Source: Idiomarina seosinensis_A (GTDB lineage: Bacteria > Pseudomonadota > Gammaproteobacteria > Enterobacterales > Alteromonadaceae). From it: a DNA stretch of 64,000 nt. Of the stretch, positions 53,619 through 63,065 are shown one piece after another; within the stretch, counting starts at the first letter, position 1; each line of letters opens with the position of its first letter. The stretch is from positions 62,001 to 126,000 of the forward strand of contig NZ_CP085211.1 of assembly GCF_044797955.1 (NCBI RefSeq), in the 5' to 3' direction. The notes below the pieces were generated by a model. It ran no database searches. It was not told the origin of the DNA and saw only the letters and a program-made list of their open reading frames with translations. The position numbers and the translations under genes are program-made.

Positions 53619-56600
53619 ATGGTTTTCACTAACATTAATGTAACATTGATTGCTCGTTCATATCCAGCCATGGCTCGCACGGTGGTAAGGCAAGAAACCA
53701 TGTTATCAGGCAGTGATACCTTAAAAAGTTTACAAAAAGAGTTTAAGGACAAACTCCCCGGTAAGATGGCTCTGTTGGTAGCGCAATACCGCAGTCTTAA
53801 GCTTTCACACTGGCAACCAGAGCAGGCGAGGGAGCTGCATCACCAGCTGCATAGCCTTACCGGTAGCACCGGGACCTTTGGTCTTCAGTCAATATCGACT
53901 GCCACAAGGCAACTGGAAATTCGTCTGAAGGCCATTATTGATGATGGACATCCGCCAGATGATGAAGTTTGGCAACAGATAGGAGATGAACTCGACCGAC
54001 TAACCAGTCTCACCGCCAGCGTGACTGAGAACTGGACCGATAGGTTACTTCCCCCTGCACGAGCTCTTTCACCTAAGCACTCTCCACTGGTTTACCTCAT
54101 TGACGATGACCCTGAACAAAATACCCATATCGTTCAACTGATGCGAGAGCATGGGTTCCGGTGCCGATGCTTCACTACTCAGTCTAGCTTTATTGAGGCC
54201 TGGGAGCAGGCAGTTCCTGATGCCATCGTATTAGATATTGGTCTATCTGAAAGCCACTCTGGAAGTCTGGATCTGCTCAGGCGGCTAAAAAGTGACAGTG
54301 CTGCAATGCCGCCAGTGGTTATGGTTTCAGTACAAGATGACTTGGACTGTCGTATACATGCATATCGTGCGGGCGTCACCCGGTACTTGAGTAGACCCAT
54401 TGTGGAGGCAGATTTCGTTGCTGTGATGGAGCAGCTGACCGGGTACCTGCCCGCAGAGCCTTATAGAGTGCTACTGGTCGATGACGAGCCAGACTTATTG
54501 CGGGCACAATCTATCGTGCTTGAAAGCGCCGGGATAAAAGTGAAATCGCTGTCCGAACCTAAGCAAATCCTTCAGTTACTTGATGACTTTAAACCTGATG
54601 TGTTGGTATTGGATGTCTATATGCCTGATATCCATGGCCCGGAGATTGCGGCTGTGGTGCGAGAGCGGTCCGAACATATAAATCTCCCTATTCTTTTTTT
54701 ATCGGCAGAAACGGATATTACTCAACAACTGTCAGCGCTCAATCTTGGCGGGGACGACTTTTTGGTTAAACCGATCCTGGCAAAGCATTTTGTTGCCGCG
54801 GTTAGGGCCAGGGCCCATCGTTATCGTCAGAGTCAGGTTTTGCAGCAGCGAATGAAGCGAGTCATGTACGAGCGTGAGTGTGAGCATCTTGCGTTAAATC
54901 ATCATTCTTTGGTTAGCATTAGTGATCGCAAGGGCGATATTATTTACGTCAATGATAAGTTTTGCCAAACCAGTGGTTACGACAGAAGCGAACTGCTGGG
55001 TAAAAATCATCGGCTGGTTAAATCAGATGCTCACGCCCCCAATTTTTATAAGGGCTTGTGGCGCACCATTGCATCGGGCCAAGTCTGGCAGGGGGAAATC
55101 TGTAACCGCCGTAAAGACGGCAGTTATTACTGGGTCTCCTCGACTATTATGCCGCTGATTGGTAAAAACGGTAAACCTTATCAATACGTATCCATCCGCA
55201 CCGATATTACTTACCAAAAAACGGCCGAAGAAAAAATTCGTCGCGCCGAGCAGCAGATTGAACAGAGCAAAGAGCGCCTTCGCCGGGGCCAGGTGTATGC
55301 AAATATTGGTACCTGGGAATGGGATATTTTAAGTGGTGATTTATACTGGACTGAGCGAATCGCTCCCCTGTTCGGCTACCCGGAGGGGAATCTTGAAACC
55401 TCTTATGAAAACTTTGTTAATGCGATACATCCGGATGACAGGGCGCGGGTTAGTGAAGCGGTAACGGCTTGTATCGAGCGCGATGAGCCTTACGAGGTTG
55501 AGCACAGGGTGGTATGGCCGGACGGCACGGTCCGCTGGTTACTGGAACGAGGAGCGGCACAGCGAGATGCCAGTGGCGAGCCGCAACGTATGCTCGGTGT
55601 TGTGCAGGATATTCACGATCGAAAGTGTGCCGAAGTCGCTTTGGCTGAGCGCGAGCAGCAGCTGTTGCAGGCCCAACGGTTGGCAAAACTCGGTAACTGG
55701 CATGCCAACCTGGTATCCGGCGATCTGTTCTGGTCCGACGAAGTTTACCGTATTTTTGGTTATACCCCGGGGACCATCAAGCCGGATGTGGCGCTGTTTC
55801 ATAAAGCAGTACACCCTGATGACAGGGCGCTATTGCGTGAGAGTGAAAAGCAGGCTCAGCAGACCGGGCACCATGATATCGTGCACCGTATTTTGCTGGA
55901 TACGGGTGAAGTGCGGTACGTACATGAACTTGCAACACTGCATAAAGACGAGAACGGCAACCCAGAGTATCTTACTGGTACAGTTCAGGATGTTACGGAA
56001 CGAGTCCAAGCGGAACAAAGCCTGTATGAAAGTCAGCAGCGCTTTACGTTTGCAGTTGAGGGCGCTGGTGATGGTATATGGGATTGGGACGTAATAACCG
56101 GGTCCATGCTGATGTCCGGTAATTACGAATCAATGCTCGGTTACCAGCCAGGGGAGTTGTCACCCGATATTGAAACATGGAGGCGTTCAATTCATCCCCA
56201 GGATCGTGAAGCAGCTGAGAACCAACTAGCCGACTATATGGCAGGCCGGAGCCAGCAGTTTAGTGTTGAACTGCGTTTGCGCTGCAAAGACGGAAGTTAC
56301 AAATGGGTGCTGTGCAGAAGTTCTGTTGTTGCGCGAAATAATGCGAACGAGCCGGTCCGGCTCATTGGTATCCACAGTGATATCAACCAGCGTAAGCGGA
56401 ACGAAGAAGCACTTATTCTGGCCCGTGAAGAAGCCGACCGAGCGAACCAGGCTAAGTCGGAGTTTCTCTCCAGTATGAGCCATGAACTGCGCACGCCGAT
56501 GAACGCCATTCTGGGTTTTGGTCAATTAATGGAATATGACGAAGCCATGCCAGAGGAGCAACAGGATAATGTGCAGGAAATCCTTAAAGCTGGTGAACAT

Positions 56601-57593
56601 CTATTAGGGTTGATAAATGAAGTGCTCGATCTGGCCAAAATTGAATCTGGTCAAATTAGCCTATCGGTCGAGCCGCTCGCGTTATCATCTGTGGTTGAAG
56701 AATGTGTATCTTTAACCTCCGCAATGGCTGAAAAAAACGCAATAAGGATGGAATATGACTGCGCTGCTGGAGTAGAAGTTAAAGCTGACCGAACTCGCTT
56801 AAAACAAGTTTTACTTAACTTGATCAGCAATGCGATTAAGTATAACCGTGAAAAAGGCAGCGTTAAGATAGAGGTGATTACCGAGTCCGGCGAGTGGGTT
56901 CGTATATCGGTGCACGATACAGGCTACGGGATTGAGGAAAAGCAGCTGGAACAGTTATTCCAGCCTTTTAATCGCCTGAATGCCGAGTCAAGTAATATAG
57001 AAGGTACCGGCATAGGACTTACTATTACCCGCCGCATCATTGAGATGCTGGGCGGTACTATTGACGTCGAGTCGCAAGTTAGCAAGGGAAGTACCTTCAG
57101 TGTTAGACTGCCTCTAACCGCGGCAAGTAGCGACACAAGTAAAGGGCTGCAGTCAGGTGGTGAGTTATTGCAGCAGTCTGGTACACACGTTTCAAAAGCT
57201 GACAACATCACGGATTACACGGTAATTTATATTGAAGATAACCCCGCAAATCTCAAGCTGGTGACGCAGGCTCTGGCCCGAATGCCCCAGGTTCGAATGC
57301 TTTCGGCCCCTAGTCCATTGCAGGGACTCGAGCTGATTAATTCGCAGTTGCCGGACCTTATTTTGCTGGACATTAATATGCCCGAGATGGACGGTTATCA
57401 ACTTCAATCAATTCTTTCGTCGTCAAAACGAACGGCACACATTCCGGTGATCGCGGTGACAGCAAATGCTATGCCTGATGACGTTAAAAAAGGCAAGCAG
57501 GCAGGCTTTGACGAATATGTAACCAAGCCAATTAATATCAAGCAACTCATTGGCTTAGTGAATAAATATCTTGGCGGAGAGCGGAATGAGTAG
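53619..57593 (+). CDS. Hybrid histidine kinase, Hpt-REC-REC-4xPAS-HisKA-HATPase-REC
   Basis: 1324 residues, cytoplasmic (no membrane helix seen). In order: Hpt (His78 in HSLTGSTG), REC1 (Asp206 in VLDIGLSE), REC2 (Asp332 in VLDVYMPD), four PAS/PAC units (~425-900; e.g. GDIIYVNDKFCQTSGYD, GTWEWDILSGDL, GNWHANLVSGDLFW, GIWDWDVITGS), HisKA (His955 in SSMSHELRTPMN), HATPase (NLISNAIKYN, GTGIGLTI) and REC3 (Asp1251 in LLDINMPEMDG). An N-terminal Hpt is unusual. ATG 53700 is an alternative start with a better AAGG spacing and keeps all domains. It overlaps the HD-GYP gene by 8 bases. Confidence 0.92.
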   Translation: MVFTNINVTLIARSYPAMARTVVRQETMLSGSDTLKSLQKEFKDKLPGKMALLVAQYRSLKLSHWQPEQARELHHQLHSLTGSTGTFGLQSISTATRQLEIRLKAIIDDGHPPDDEVWQQIGDELDRLTSLTASVTENWTDRLLPPARALSPKHSPLVYLIDDDPEQNTHIVQLMREHGFRCRCFTTQSSFIEAWEQAVPDAIVLDIGLSESHSGSLDLLRRLKSDSAAMPPVVMVSVQDDLDCRIHAYRAGVTRYLSRPIVEADFVAVMEQLTGYLPAEPYRVLLVDDEPDLLRAQSIVLESAGIKVKSLSEPKQILQLLDDFKPDVLVLDVYMPDIHGPEIAAVVRERSEHINLPILFLSAETDITQQLSALNLGGDDFLVKPILAKHFVAAVRARAHRYRQSQVLQQRMKRVMYERECEHLALNHHSLVSISDRKGDIIYVNDKFCQTSGYDRSELLGKNHRLVKSDAHAPNFYKGLWRTIASGQVWQGEICNRRKDGSYYWVSSTIMPLIGKNGKPYQYVSIRTDITYQKTAEEKIRRAEQQIEQSKERLRRGQVYANIGTWEWDILSGDLYWTERIAPLFGYPEGNLETSYENFVNAIHPDDRARVSEAVTACIERDEPYEVEHRVVWPDGTVRWLLERGAAQRDASGEPQRMLGVVQDIHDRKCAEVALAEREQQLLQAQRLAKLGNWHANLVSGDLFWSDEVYRIFGYTPGTIKPDVALFHKAVHPDDRALLRESEKQAQQTGHHDIVHRILLDTGEVRYVHELATLHKDENGNPEYLTGTVQDVTERVQAEQSLYESQQRFTFAVEGAGDGIWDWDVITGSMLMSGNYESMLGYQPGELSPDIETWRRSIHPQDREAAENQLADYMAGRSQQFSVELRLRCKDGSYKWVLCRSSVVARNNANEPVRLIGIHSDINQRKRNEEALILAREEADRANQAKSEFLSSMSHELRTPMNAILGFGQLMEYDEAMPEEQQDNVQEILKAGEHLLGLINEVLDLAKIESGQISLSVEPLALSSVVEECVSLTSAMAEKNAIRMEYDCAAGVEVKADRTRLKQVLLNLISNAIKYNREKGSVKIEVITESGEWVRISVHDTGYGIEEKQLEQLFQPFNRLNAESSNIEGTGIGLTITRRIIEMLGGTIDVESQVSKGSTFSVRLPLTAASSDTSKGLQSGGELLQQSGTHVSKADNITDYTVIYIEDNPANLKLVTQALARMPQVRMLSAPSPLQGLELINSQLPDLILLDINMPEMDGYQLQSILSSSKRTAHIPVIAVTANAMPDDVKKGKQAGFDEYVTKPINIKQLIGLVNKYLGGERNE

Positions 57594-58653
57594 TGAAGCA
57601 CAGCATAGTGAACGAATTTTTATCATTGACGACGAACCGGCAAACTTGAAATTAGTGCAGCGTATGCTTTCGGGGCAGGGTTACACACAGCTCGTTTTAA
57701 TTAAGGACCCTCGTGATGTATTAGATCTATACCAGCAACAGCGGCCTGACCTAATTCTGCTTGATATTAATATGCCTTACCTTGATGGTTACCAGGTAAT
57801 TGAGAAGCTTCAGGCATTAAAGGATGATCTGCTCCCCCCAATCGTCATGTTAACGGCACAGCACGGTAAAGATTTCTTATTACGCGCTTTGGCCGCCGGC
57901 GCACGCGATTATATTAGTAAGCCCTTTGATCGTAACGAACTGATTATGAGAGTGCGAAACTTACTTGATGCTCAGGTCGCCCACCGTATGCTGCACAATC
58001 AGAAAAGCCTGCTTGAAACAATGGTGGCAGAGCGAACCGAGGAATTACATCGCACTCGCTTACAAGTGGTGCAACGTTTGGGAATGGCGGCCGAGTACAA
58101 GGACGAAGAAACCGGCTTTCATATATTACGTATGAGCCATATTTGTGCCTTGCTGGCAAGGGCAATCGGCTGGAACGAACAGCAGTGTGACTTAATTCTT
58201 AACGCCAGCCCGATGCATGATATTGGAAAAATTGGTATTCCGGATGTGATTTTACTTAAGCCTGGCCGACTAGACTCGGTTGAGTGGGAAACGATGAAAA
58301 CCCACGCCGAAATAGGGGCTAAATTGCTTGCAACGGATGGTAGCGCGCTAATGGATATGGCCCGGGAAATTGCTCTGACTCATCACGAAAAGTGGGATGG
58401 CAGTGGTTATCCCAACGGCCTTGCGGGTGAAGAAATACCAATAGCCGGGCGTATTGCTGCGCTGGCGGATGTTTTTGATGCGCTGACTTCTGAACGGCCT
58501 TATAAAAAAGCCTGGACAATGGAAGCCGCAGTGCAGCTAATTAGCGAAAATAGGGGCAAACATTTTGACCCCCAACTGGTAGACGTGTTTTTAAAAGAGT
58601 TACCGGCTATTGCGAGTATCCGCGAGCAGTTTGCGGAGCCGCAGGCAAGCTGA
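57586..58653 (+). CDS. Response regulator with HD-GYP c-di-GMP phosphodiesterase domain
   Basis: 355 residues from ATG 57586 (GGAGAG upstream; TTG 57571 is less likely). The receiver domain has Asp60 in LLDINMPYLDG and SKPF. A helical linker is followed by the HD-GYP domain, with HD at 211-212 (MHDIGKIGIPD) and GYP at 274-276 (HHEKWDGSGYPNG). Complete motifs predict hydrolysis of cyclic-di-GMP. The 8-base overlap with the hybrid kinase makes that kinase the probable input. Confidence 0.94.
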   Translation: MSSEAQHSERIFIIDDEPANLKLVQRMLSGQGYTQLVLIKDPRDVLDLYQQQRPDLILLDINMPYLDGYQVIEKLQALKDDLLPPIVMLTAQHGKDFLLRALAAGARDYISKPFDRNELIMRVRNLLDAQVAHRMLHNQKSLLETMVAERTEELHRTRLQVVQRLGMAAEYKDEETGFHILRMSHICALLARAIGWNEQQCDLILNASPMHDIGKIGIPDVILLKPGRLDSVEWETMKTHAEIGAKLLATDGSALMDMAREIALTHHEKWDGSGYPNGLAGEEIPIAGRIAALADVFDALTSERPYKKAWTMEAAVQLISENRGKHFDPQLVDVFLKELPAIASIREQFAEPQAS

Positions 58654-58713
58654 ACGTTGAGCCCACCCCATACATCATGTCATCGTCGCTTTCTTCATTT
58701 TAAAGTTGATTTA

Positions 58714-58742
58714 TTGAGAATAGGTTACAGACTTAATAATTA
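58714..58742 (+). promoter_or_regulatory. Candidate copA promoter
   Basis: TTGAGA (58714-58719), a 17-base spacer and TAATTA (58737-58742). No convincing CueR or CopR operator was identified in the 129-base gap. Confidence 0.35.
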
Positions 58743-58782
58743 CAATGTCGGCGCTTCCTGCCATCAGTAATGGAGAGTAAAA

Positions 58783-60483
58783 ATGAGTACCGAGTGTAAT
58801 AAAGGTCGTCGAACATTTATCAAGTCCGCATTTACTGTGGCATCCGCGTTAGCGATTGCCAAGGTAGCTCCGACATGGGCTACGCCTCAGGGGCGCAACT
58901 TTAAAGATCAAATTCTGACAACCGATGAAATTGACCTGACTATTGCGAAGTCTTCTTTACTGGTTGGCAATAAGGTTGGCAGACCGATAACCATTAACGG
59001 ACAAATGCCGGGCCCTCTGATTCGTTTACAAGAGGGCCAGCGAGCCAAGCTAAATGTGACAAACAGGTTATCTGAAGACACTTCTATCCACTGGCATGGC
59101 ATTATCTTGCCTGAAAACATGGATGGCGTACCGGGAGTCTCATTTGAGGGAATAAAACCAGGCCGAACCTTTAAATACCGGTATGACGTTGAACAAAACG
59201 GAACCTATTGGTATCACAGCCACTCTGGCTTGCAAGAACAGCTCGGACACTTAGGCCCTTTAGTTATTGAGCCCAAAGACGGTGACCTCGGAGCTGATCG
59301 AGAGCACACCATTATTCTTAGCGACTGGACATTTGCTGATCCGGATGAAGTGTTTCGCAACTTGAAAGTTGCCGAAGGCTATTATAACTACCAAAAACGA
59401 ACGATAGCCGAGACTTTTGAAGATATTCGTCAGCAAGGTCTGGAAAAAACCTGGAAGCAACGTGAAATGTGGGGACAGATGCGCATGAGTCCCCGCGATA
59501 TAGCTGATGTGACCGGTAGTACCTACACCTACCTTATGAATGGTCGTGATTCTGCAATGAACTGGTCAGCATTGTTCAAGCCGGGTGAGAAAGTACGACT
59601 TCGTATTATCAACGGCTCGGCTATGAGCTTTTTTGACGTTCGTATTCCCGGTCTTGAAATGACCGTAGTGGCAGCAGATGGCCAGCCCGTTAAACCGGTG
59701 CCCGTTGACGAGTTCCGTATCGGTGTTGCTGAGACCTATGATGTCATTGTTCAGCCCAAGGATAACAAGGCTTACACGATTTTTGCGGAAAGCTTTGATC
59801 GCAGCGGTTATGTCCGGGGCACATTAACACCAGAAATTGGCCTTGAAGCAGCCGTTCCTAAGCTACGGCCGACACCTGAACGGGGTATGGCAGCAATGGG
59901 CATGGGCAGCGGTCACATGAAACACAAAATGAGCCACAAGAAAGAGCTCCCGGTCGAAAATATAAAAATTGAGCACAGTGAAGGTGGTCATGGAGCAGCC
60001 GCAGCTATGATTGCGGCGAATCCAACGAGTCGTCTGCACGAGCCAGGAATAGGGCTGGAGGATGTTGACCATAAAGTACTGGTTTATACCGACCTCGTTG
60101 GGGCACAAGAGTGGCCGGACACCCGGGAGCCCGAGCGTCAAATTGAACTGCATTTAACCGGCAATATGGAGCGGTATATGTGGTCGTTTGATGGCACAAC
60201 GTTTACGGAGGTTGACGGCCCAGTTCAGTTTTATCATGGCGAGCGCCTGAGACTGGTGATGGTGAACGATACCATGATGGATCACCCGATACATTTGCAT
60301 GGTATGTGGATGGAGCTGGAAAATGGACAATATCCACGCCCACGCAAACACACGATTAGTCTTAAACCGAGTGAAAAAGTATCGCTACTGATATCGGCTG
60401 ATGCCCTCGGCAGCTGGGCGTTTCACTGCCATCTGCTCTACCATATGAAGGCGGGCATGTTTCGTGTGGTCAATGTCGCATAA
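58783..60483 (+). CDS. copA: Copper resistance multicopper oxidase CopA
   Basis: Periplasmic Cu(I) oxidase, 566 residues. A Tat signal is present (GRRTFIKS, then a hydrophobic stretch to APTWA). Copper ligands are HWHG (103-106), HSH (145-147), HPIHLHG (501-507) and HCHLLYHMKAGM (548-559), so the type 1 and trinuclear sites are complete. A Met/His-rich segment (MAAMGMGSGHMKHKMSHKKE) near residue 370 is typical of copper-loaded CopA. It is first in copA-copB-copC and is preceded by TGGAGAG. Confidence 0.96.
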   Translation: MSTECNKGRRTFIKSAFTVASALAIAKVAPTWATPQGRNFKDQILTTDEIDLTIAKSSLLVGNKVGRPITINGQMPGPLIRLQEGQRAKLNVTNRLSEDTSIHWHGIILPENMDGVPGVSFEGIKPGRTFKYRYDVEQNGTYWYHSHSGLQEQLGHLGPLVIEPKDGDLGADREHTIILSDWTFADPDEVFRNLKVAEGYYNYQKRTIAETFEDIRQQGLEKTWKQREMWGQMRMSPRDIADVTGSTYTYLMNGRDSAMNWSALFKPGEKVRLRIINGSAMSFFDVRIPGLEMTVVAADGQPVKPVPVDEFRIGVAETYDVIVQPKDNKAYTIFAESFDRSGYVRGTLTPEIGLEAAVPKLRPTPERGMAAMGMGSGHMKHKMSHKKELPVENIKIEHSEGGHGAAAAMIAANPTSRLHEPGIGLEDVDHKVLVYTDLVGAQEWPDTREPERQIELHLTGNMERYMWSFDGTTFTEVDGPVQFYHGERLRLVMVNDTMMDHPIHLHGMWMELENGQYPRPRKHTISLKPSEKVSLLISADALGSWAFHCHLLYHMKAGMFRVVNVA

Positions 60484-60494
60484 GGAGAAAGACT

Positions 60495-61238
60495 ATGTTC
60501 GCTAAATTACTATTAGTTGGCGCGGCGCTATTACCTGGAGTCGCGCTGGCTGGCCACGCAGAAGAAGACTGGCCCGAACCGATAAAAGAATATTATACCG
60601 GCCAGGTCTTATTTGATCGACTGGAAATCTCGCGGACTGATGAAGAAAAAAATGCTGCTGTCTGGGACATGATGGCCTGGTACGGCGGGGACTATCATCG
60701 TGTTGTATTTAAAAGTGAGGGTGAGAATATTCAAGATGATGGAAAGCCAACTCATCTTGAAAGCGCAGAGTTGATGTATGGCTATCTGGTTTCCGCTTTT
60801 TGGTCGCTTCAGGTGGGCATCGGTACCCGAGGAGAACTATCATCCGATAGTTCAATGGAAAACTATGCCGTTGTCAGCTTTATGGGGTTGGCACCCTATT
60901 GGTTTGAGATGGATAACTCGTTGATGCTTAACGAAGAGGGAGATGTACAGTTTGTCAGCGAAACAGAGTATGAATGGCAACTGACTCAGACATCTTACCT
61001 GCAGCCGCGTGTTGAGCTAACGGCAAATCTGACCGAATCGGAAGAGTACCAGCGGCAAAGTGGGTTCAGCAATTTGCGTGTTGGCTTGCGCTATCGTCAT
61101 GAGTTCAGTCGTGAGTTCGCGCCTTATATTGGGGTTTACTGGAACTCTGCATTGGGGAATACTGCAGACCGACTTGAACATATGGACCAAGACACCACTG
61201 AAACAGGCTGGGTCATAGGCGCCAGAGTTTGGTTTTAA
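60495..61238 (+). CDS. copB: Copper resistance protein CopB (outer membrane)
   Basis: 247 residues with a signal peptide ending ALAGH. The CopB domain covers almost the whole mature protein: ELMYGYLVSAFWSLQVGIGTR, then alternating amphipathic strands ending in VGLRYRHEFSREFAPYIGVYW and a terminal phenylalanine, as in outer-membrane beta-barrels. The long Met/His-rich N-terminal region of Pseudomonas CopB is missing, so direct copper storage is less likely. It is 11 bases after copA, with AAGGAGA upstream of the ATG. Confidence 0.92.
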   Translation: MFAKLLLVGAALLPGVALAGHAEEDWPEPIKEYYTGQVLFDRLEISRTDEEKNAAVWDMMAWYGGDYHRVVFKSEGENIQDDGKPTHLESAELMYGYLVSAFWSLQVGIGTRGELSSDSSMENYAVVSFMGLAPYWFEMDNSLMLNEEGDVQFVSETEYEWQLTQTSYLQPRVELTANLTESEEYQRQSGFSNLRVGLRYRHEFSREFAPYIGVYWNSALGNTADRLEHMDQDTTETGWVIGARVWF

Positions 61239-61255
61239 ACTATTGAGGAAACAAC

Positions 61256-61606
61256 ATGAAAAATTTACTTAAATTGGTATTTATTACTGCCTTTTTCTTT
61301 AGTGCCTGGGCAAATGCGCACGTCGACCTTACCGCCAGTACTCCTGAGGATGGCGCAACGTTATCCGAAGCGCCAACGGAAATCGCTATGAGTTTTTCCG
61401 ACGAGGTGCGTCTGGCTAACGTCATGCTGCATTCTGACGATGGTAAAATGCACCCGATTGATTTTTCAATGAATATGACACCGAAAACTTCGTACGATAT
61501 AGCGGTTAAAAACGACTTATCAGCAGGCGGTTACACCGTTTACTGGACAGCTATGGGCGGCGACAGTCATAAAATATCAGGTGACTTTAGTTTTACGGTG
61601 AAATAA
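61256..61606 (+). CDS. copC: Periplasmic copper-binding protein CopC
   Basis: 116 residues. The signal peptide ends WANA, so the mature protein begins with His22 (HVDLTASTP), the N-terminal Cu(II) ligand. The CopC fold shows SFSDEVRLANVML, GGYTVYWTAMGGDSHKISGDF, including the second histidine. A methionine-containing segment (MHPIDFSMNMTP) could bind Cu(I), though the classical Met-rich loop is short. The stop overlaps the start of a 27-codon frame. Confidence 0.94.
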   Translation: MKNLLKLVFITAFFFSAWANAHVDLTASTPEDGATLSEAPTEIAMSFSDEVRLANVMLHSDDGKMHPIDFSMNMTPKTSYDIAVKNDLSAGGYTVYWTAMGGDSHKISGDFSFTVK

Positions 61607-61689
61607 TGACCCTATGGGCTGTGGCCAGTATTCTTATACTGGCTTCTATACTTTGGTTGAATGCGGTTATCACAGCTACACTTAGCTAA
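61606..61689 (+). CDS. 27-residue membrane peptide coupled to copC
   Basis: An ATG overlapping the copC stop (TAATG) opens a 27-codon frame: MTLWAVASILILASILWLNA followed by VITATLS. It is one hydrophobic helix with no charged residues. Translational coupling and the following AAAAAAAGGAGC ribosome site of the next gene suggest real coding. It could be a small membrane protein or the first helix of a lost copD, whose product usually partners CopC. Short length keeps the confidence low. Confidence 0.45.
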   Translation: MTLWAVASILILASILWLNAVITATLS

Positions 61690-61704
61690 AAAAAGGAGCT
61701 AGTG

Positions 61705-63015
61705 ATGGCAGAGCATGATCATGAAAACCGCAGCGAGGACTATCATAAAAACAGCTTAAGCCTGTGGGGAGCCGTATCGCTTGGTACTGGTGTTATGATT
61801 GGGGCTGGTATCTTCGCACTTACGGGCCAGGTTGCTCAACTGGCAAGAGAATGGTTTGTGCTTGCCTTTGTTTGCGGCGGCATTATCGCTGGCTTTAGTG
61901 CCTATTCATATGTAAAGCTTGCCAAAGCCTACCCGTCCGCTGGCGGTATTGCTATGTTTCTCAGTAAGGCTTATGGAAAAGGAAGTGTGACGGCTATATT
62001 CGCACTTCTAATGTATTTTTCCATGGTGATCAACGAGAGCTTGGTCGCGCGAACGTTTGCTTCTTATACCAGCCAACTTATTCCTTTTGATGGGCAATGG
62101 CTTATTCCGCTACTGGCTGTTGCTTTATTGCTTTTTGCTTTCCTCATCAATATTTTAAGTAATGAGTTTATTCAAACTTTTTCTTTTTTCATGGCATTTG
62201 TGAAAGCGGCAGGCCTGGTGGTTTTAGCCGCTGGGGGTCTTTGGGCTTCGGGTGTCCAATTTGAGTCAATTTCTGTTCTTCCAGAAGAAGCAACAACAGG
62301 TGGGGTTTTAGCAGGTATTGCTTTGAGCATCCTGGCGTATAAAGGTTTCACAACTATAACGAACAGTGGGGGTGAAATTGTCGAGCCGAAGAAAAATGTC
62401 GGGCGAGCTATTATTATCTCATTGGTAATGTGTACCGGCATTTACGTTTTAGTCACACTTGCCGTTGGCTCTAGCTTATCGATCAGTGAAATTGTTAAAG
62501 CAAAAGATTACTCTCTTGCTGAGGCGGCAAAGCCAGTTTATGGCGAAGTCGGGCTATGGGTGACTGTAGCGTTCGCAATAGTGGCAACTGTTTCTGGCGT
62601 TATAGCCAGCGCTTTCGCGGTGTCCAGAATGTTGGCAATGCTAACGAATATGAAGTTGGTGCCGCACAGTCACTTTGGTATGCCGGGGACAATCCAAAAG
62701 CATACGCTTGTTTATACCATTGTCATGGCAATGGTCCTGTCAGTATTTTTCGATTTAAGCCGGATAGCTTCGCTCGGTGCGATTTTTTATATTGTTATGG
62801 ATATAGCTATTCATTGGGGAGTGCTAAGGCATCTCAGGCACGAGGTTAATGCCAATATTTATATACTACTTAGTGCCATAGTGTTGGATATTATCGTCTT
62901 GGTCGCTTTTGTCTGGATAAAATGGAACAGTGATCCACTTGTTATATGGGCGTCACTAATAGGAATGGCACTGATAGCAGCTGGCGAAGTGCTGTTTTTA
63001 CGTAAAAAGCGATGA
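61705..63015 (+). CDS. APC-family amino acid permease
   Basis: 436 residues from ATG 61705, well spaced from AAAGGAG (GTG 61702 is unlikely). About twelve membrane helices. Family features are the helix-1 glycine motif GTGVMIGAGIFALTGQ and the helix-6 stretch AGIALSILAYKGFTTITNSGGEI. The short hydrophilic N-terminus is His-rich (AEHDHENRSEDYHK). It follows the copper genes closely and may share their transcript. Substrate unknown; a link to copper is only positional. Confidence 0.9.
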   Translation: MAEHDHENRSEDYHKNSLSLWGAVSLGTGVMIGAGIFALTGQVAQLAREWFVLAFVCGGIIAGFSAYSYVKLAKAYPSAGGIAMFLSKAYGKGSVTAIFALLMYFSMVINESLVARTFASYTSQLIPFDGQWLIPLLAVALLLFAFLINILSNEFIQTFSFFMAFVKAAGLVVLAAGGLWASGVQFESISVLPEEATTGGVLAGIALSILAYKGFTTITNSGGEIVEPKKNVGRAIIISLVMCTGIYVLVTLAVGSSLSISEIVKAKDYSLAEAAKPVYGEVGLWVTVAFAIVATVSGVIASAFAVSRMLAMLTNMKLVPHSHFGMPGTIQKHTLVYTIVMAMVLSVFFDLSRIASLGAIFYIVMDIAIHWGVLRHLRHEVNANIYILLSAIVLDIIVLVAFVWIKWNSDPLVIWASLIGMALIAAGEVLFLRKKR

Positions 63016-63065
63016 TCTGGACTTTTGTGGGCGTCTGCCAGAGCCAGCTATAGCAAAAACGCCGA

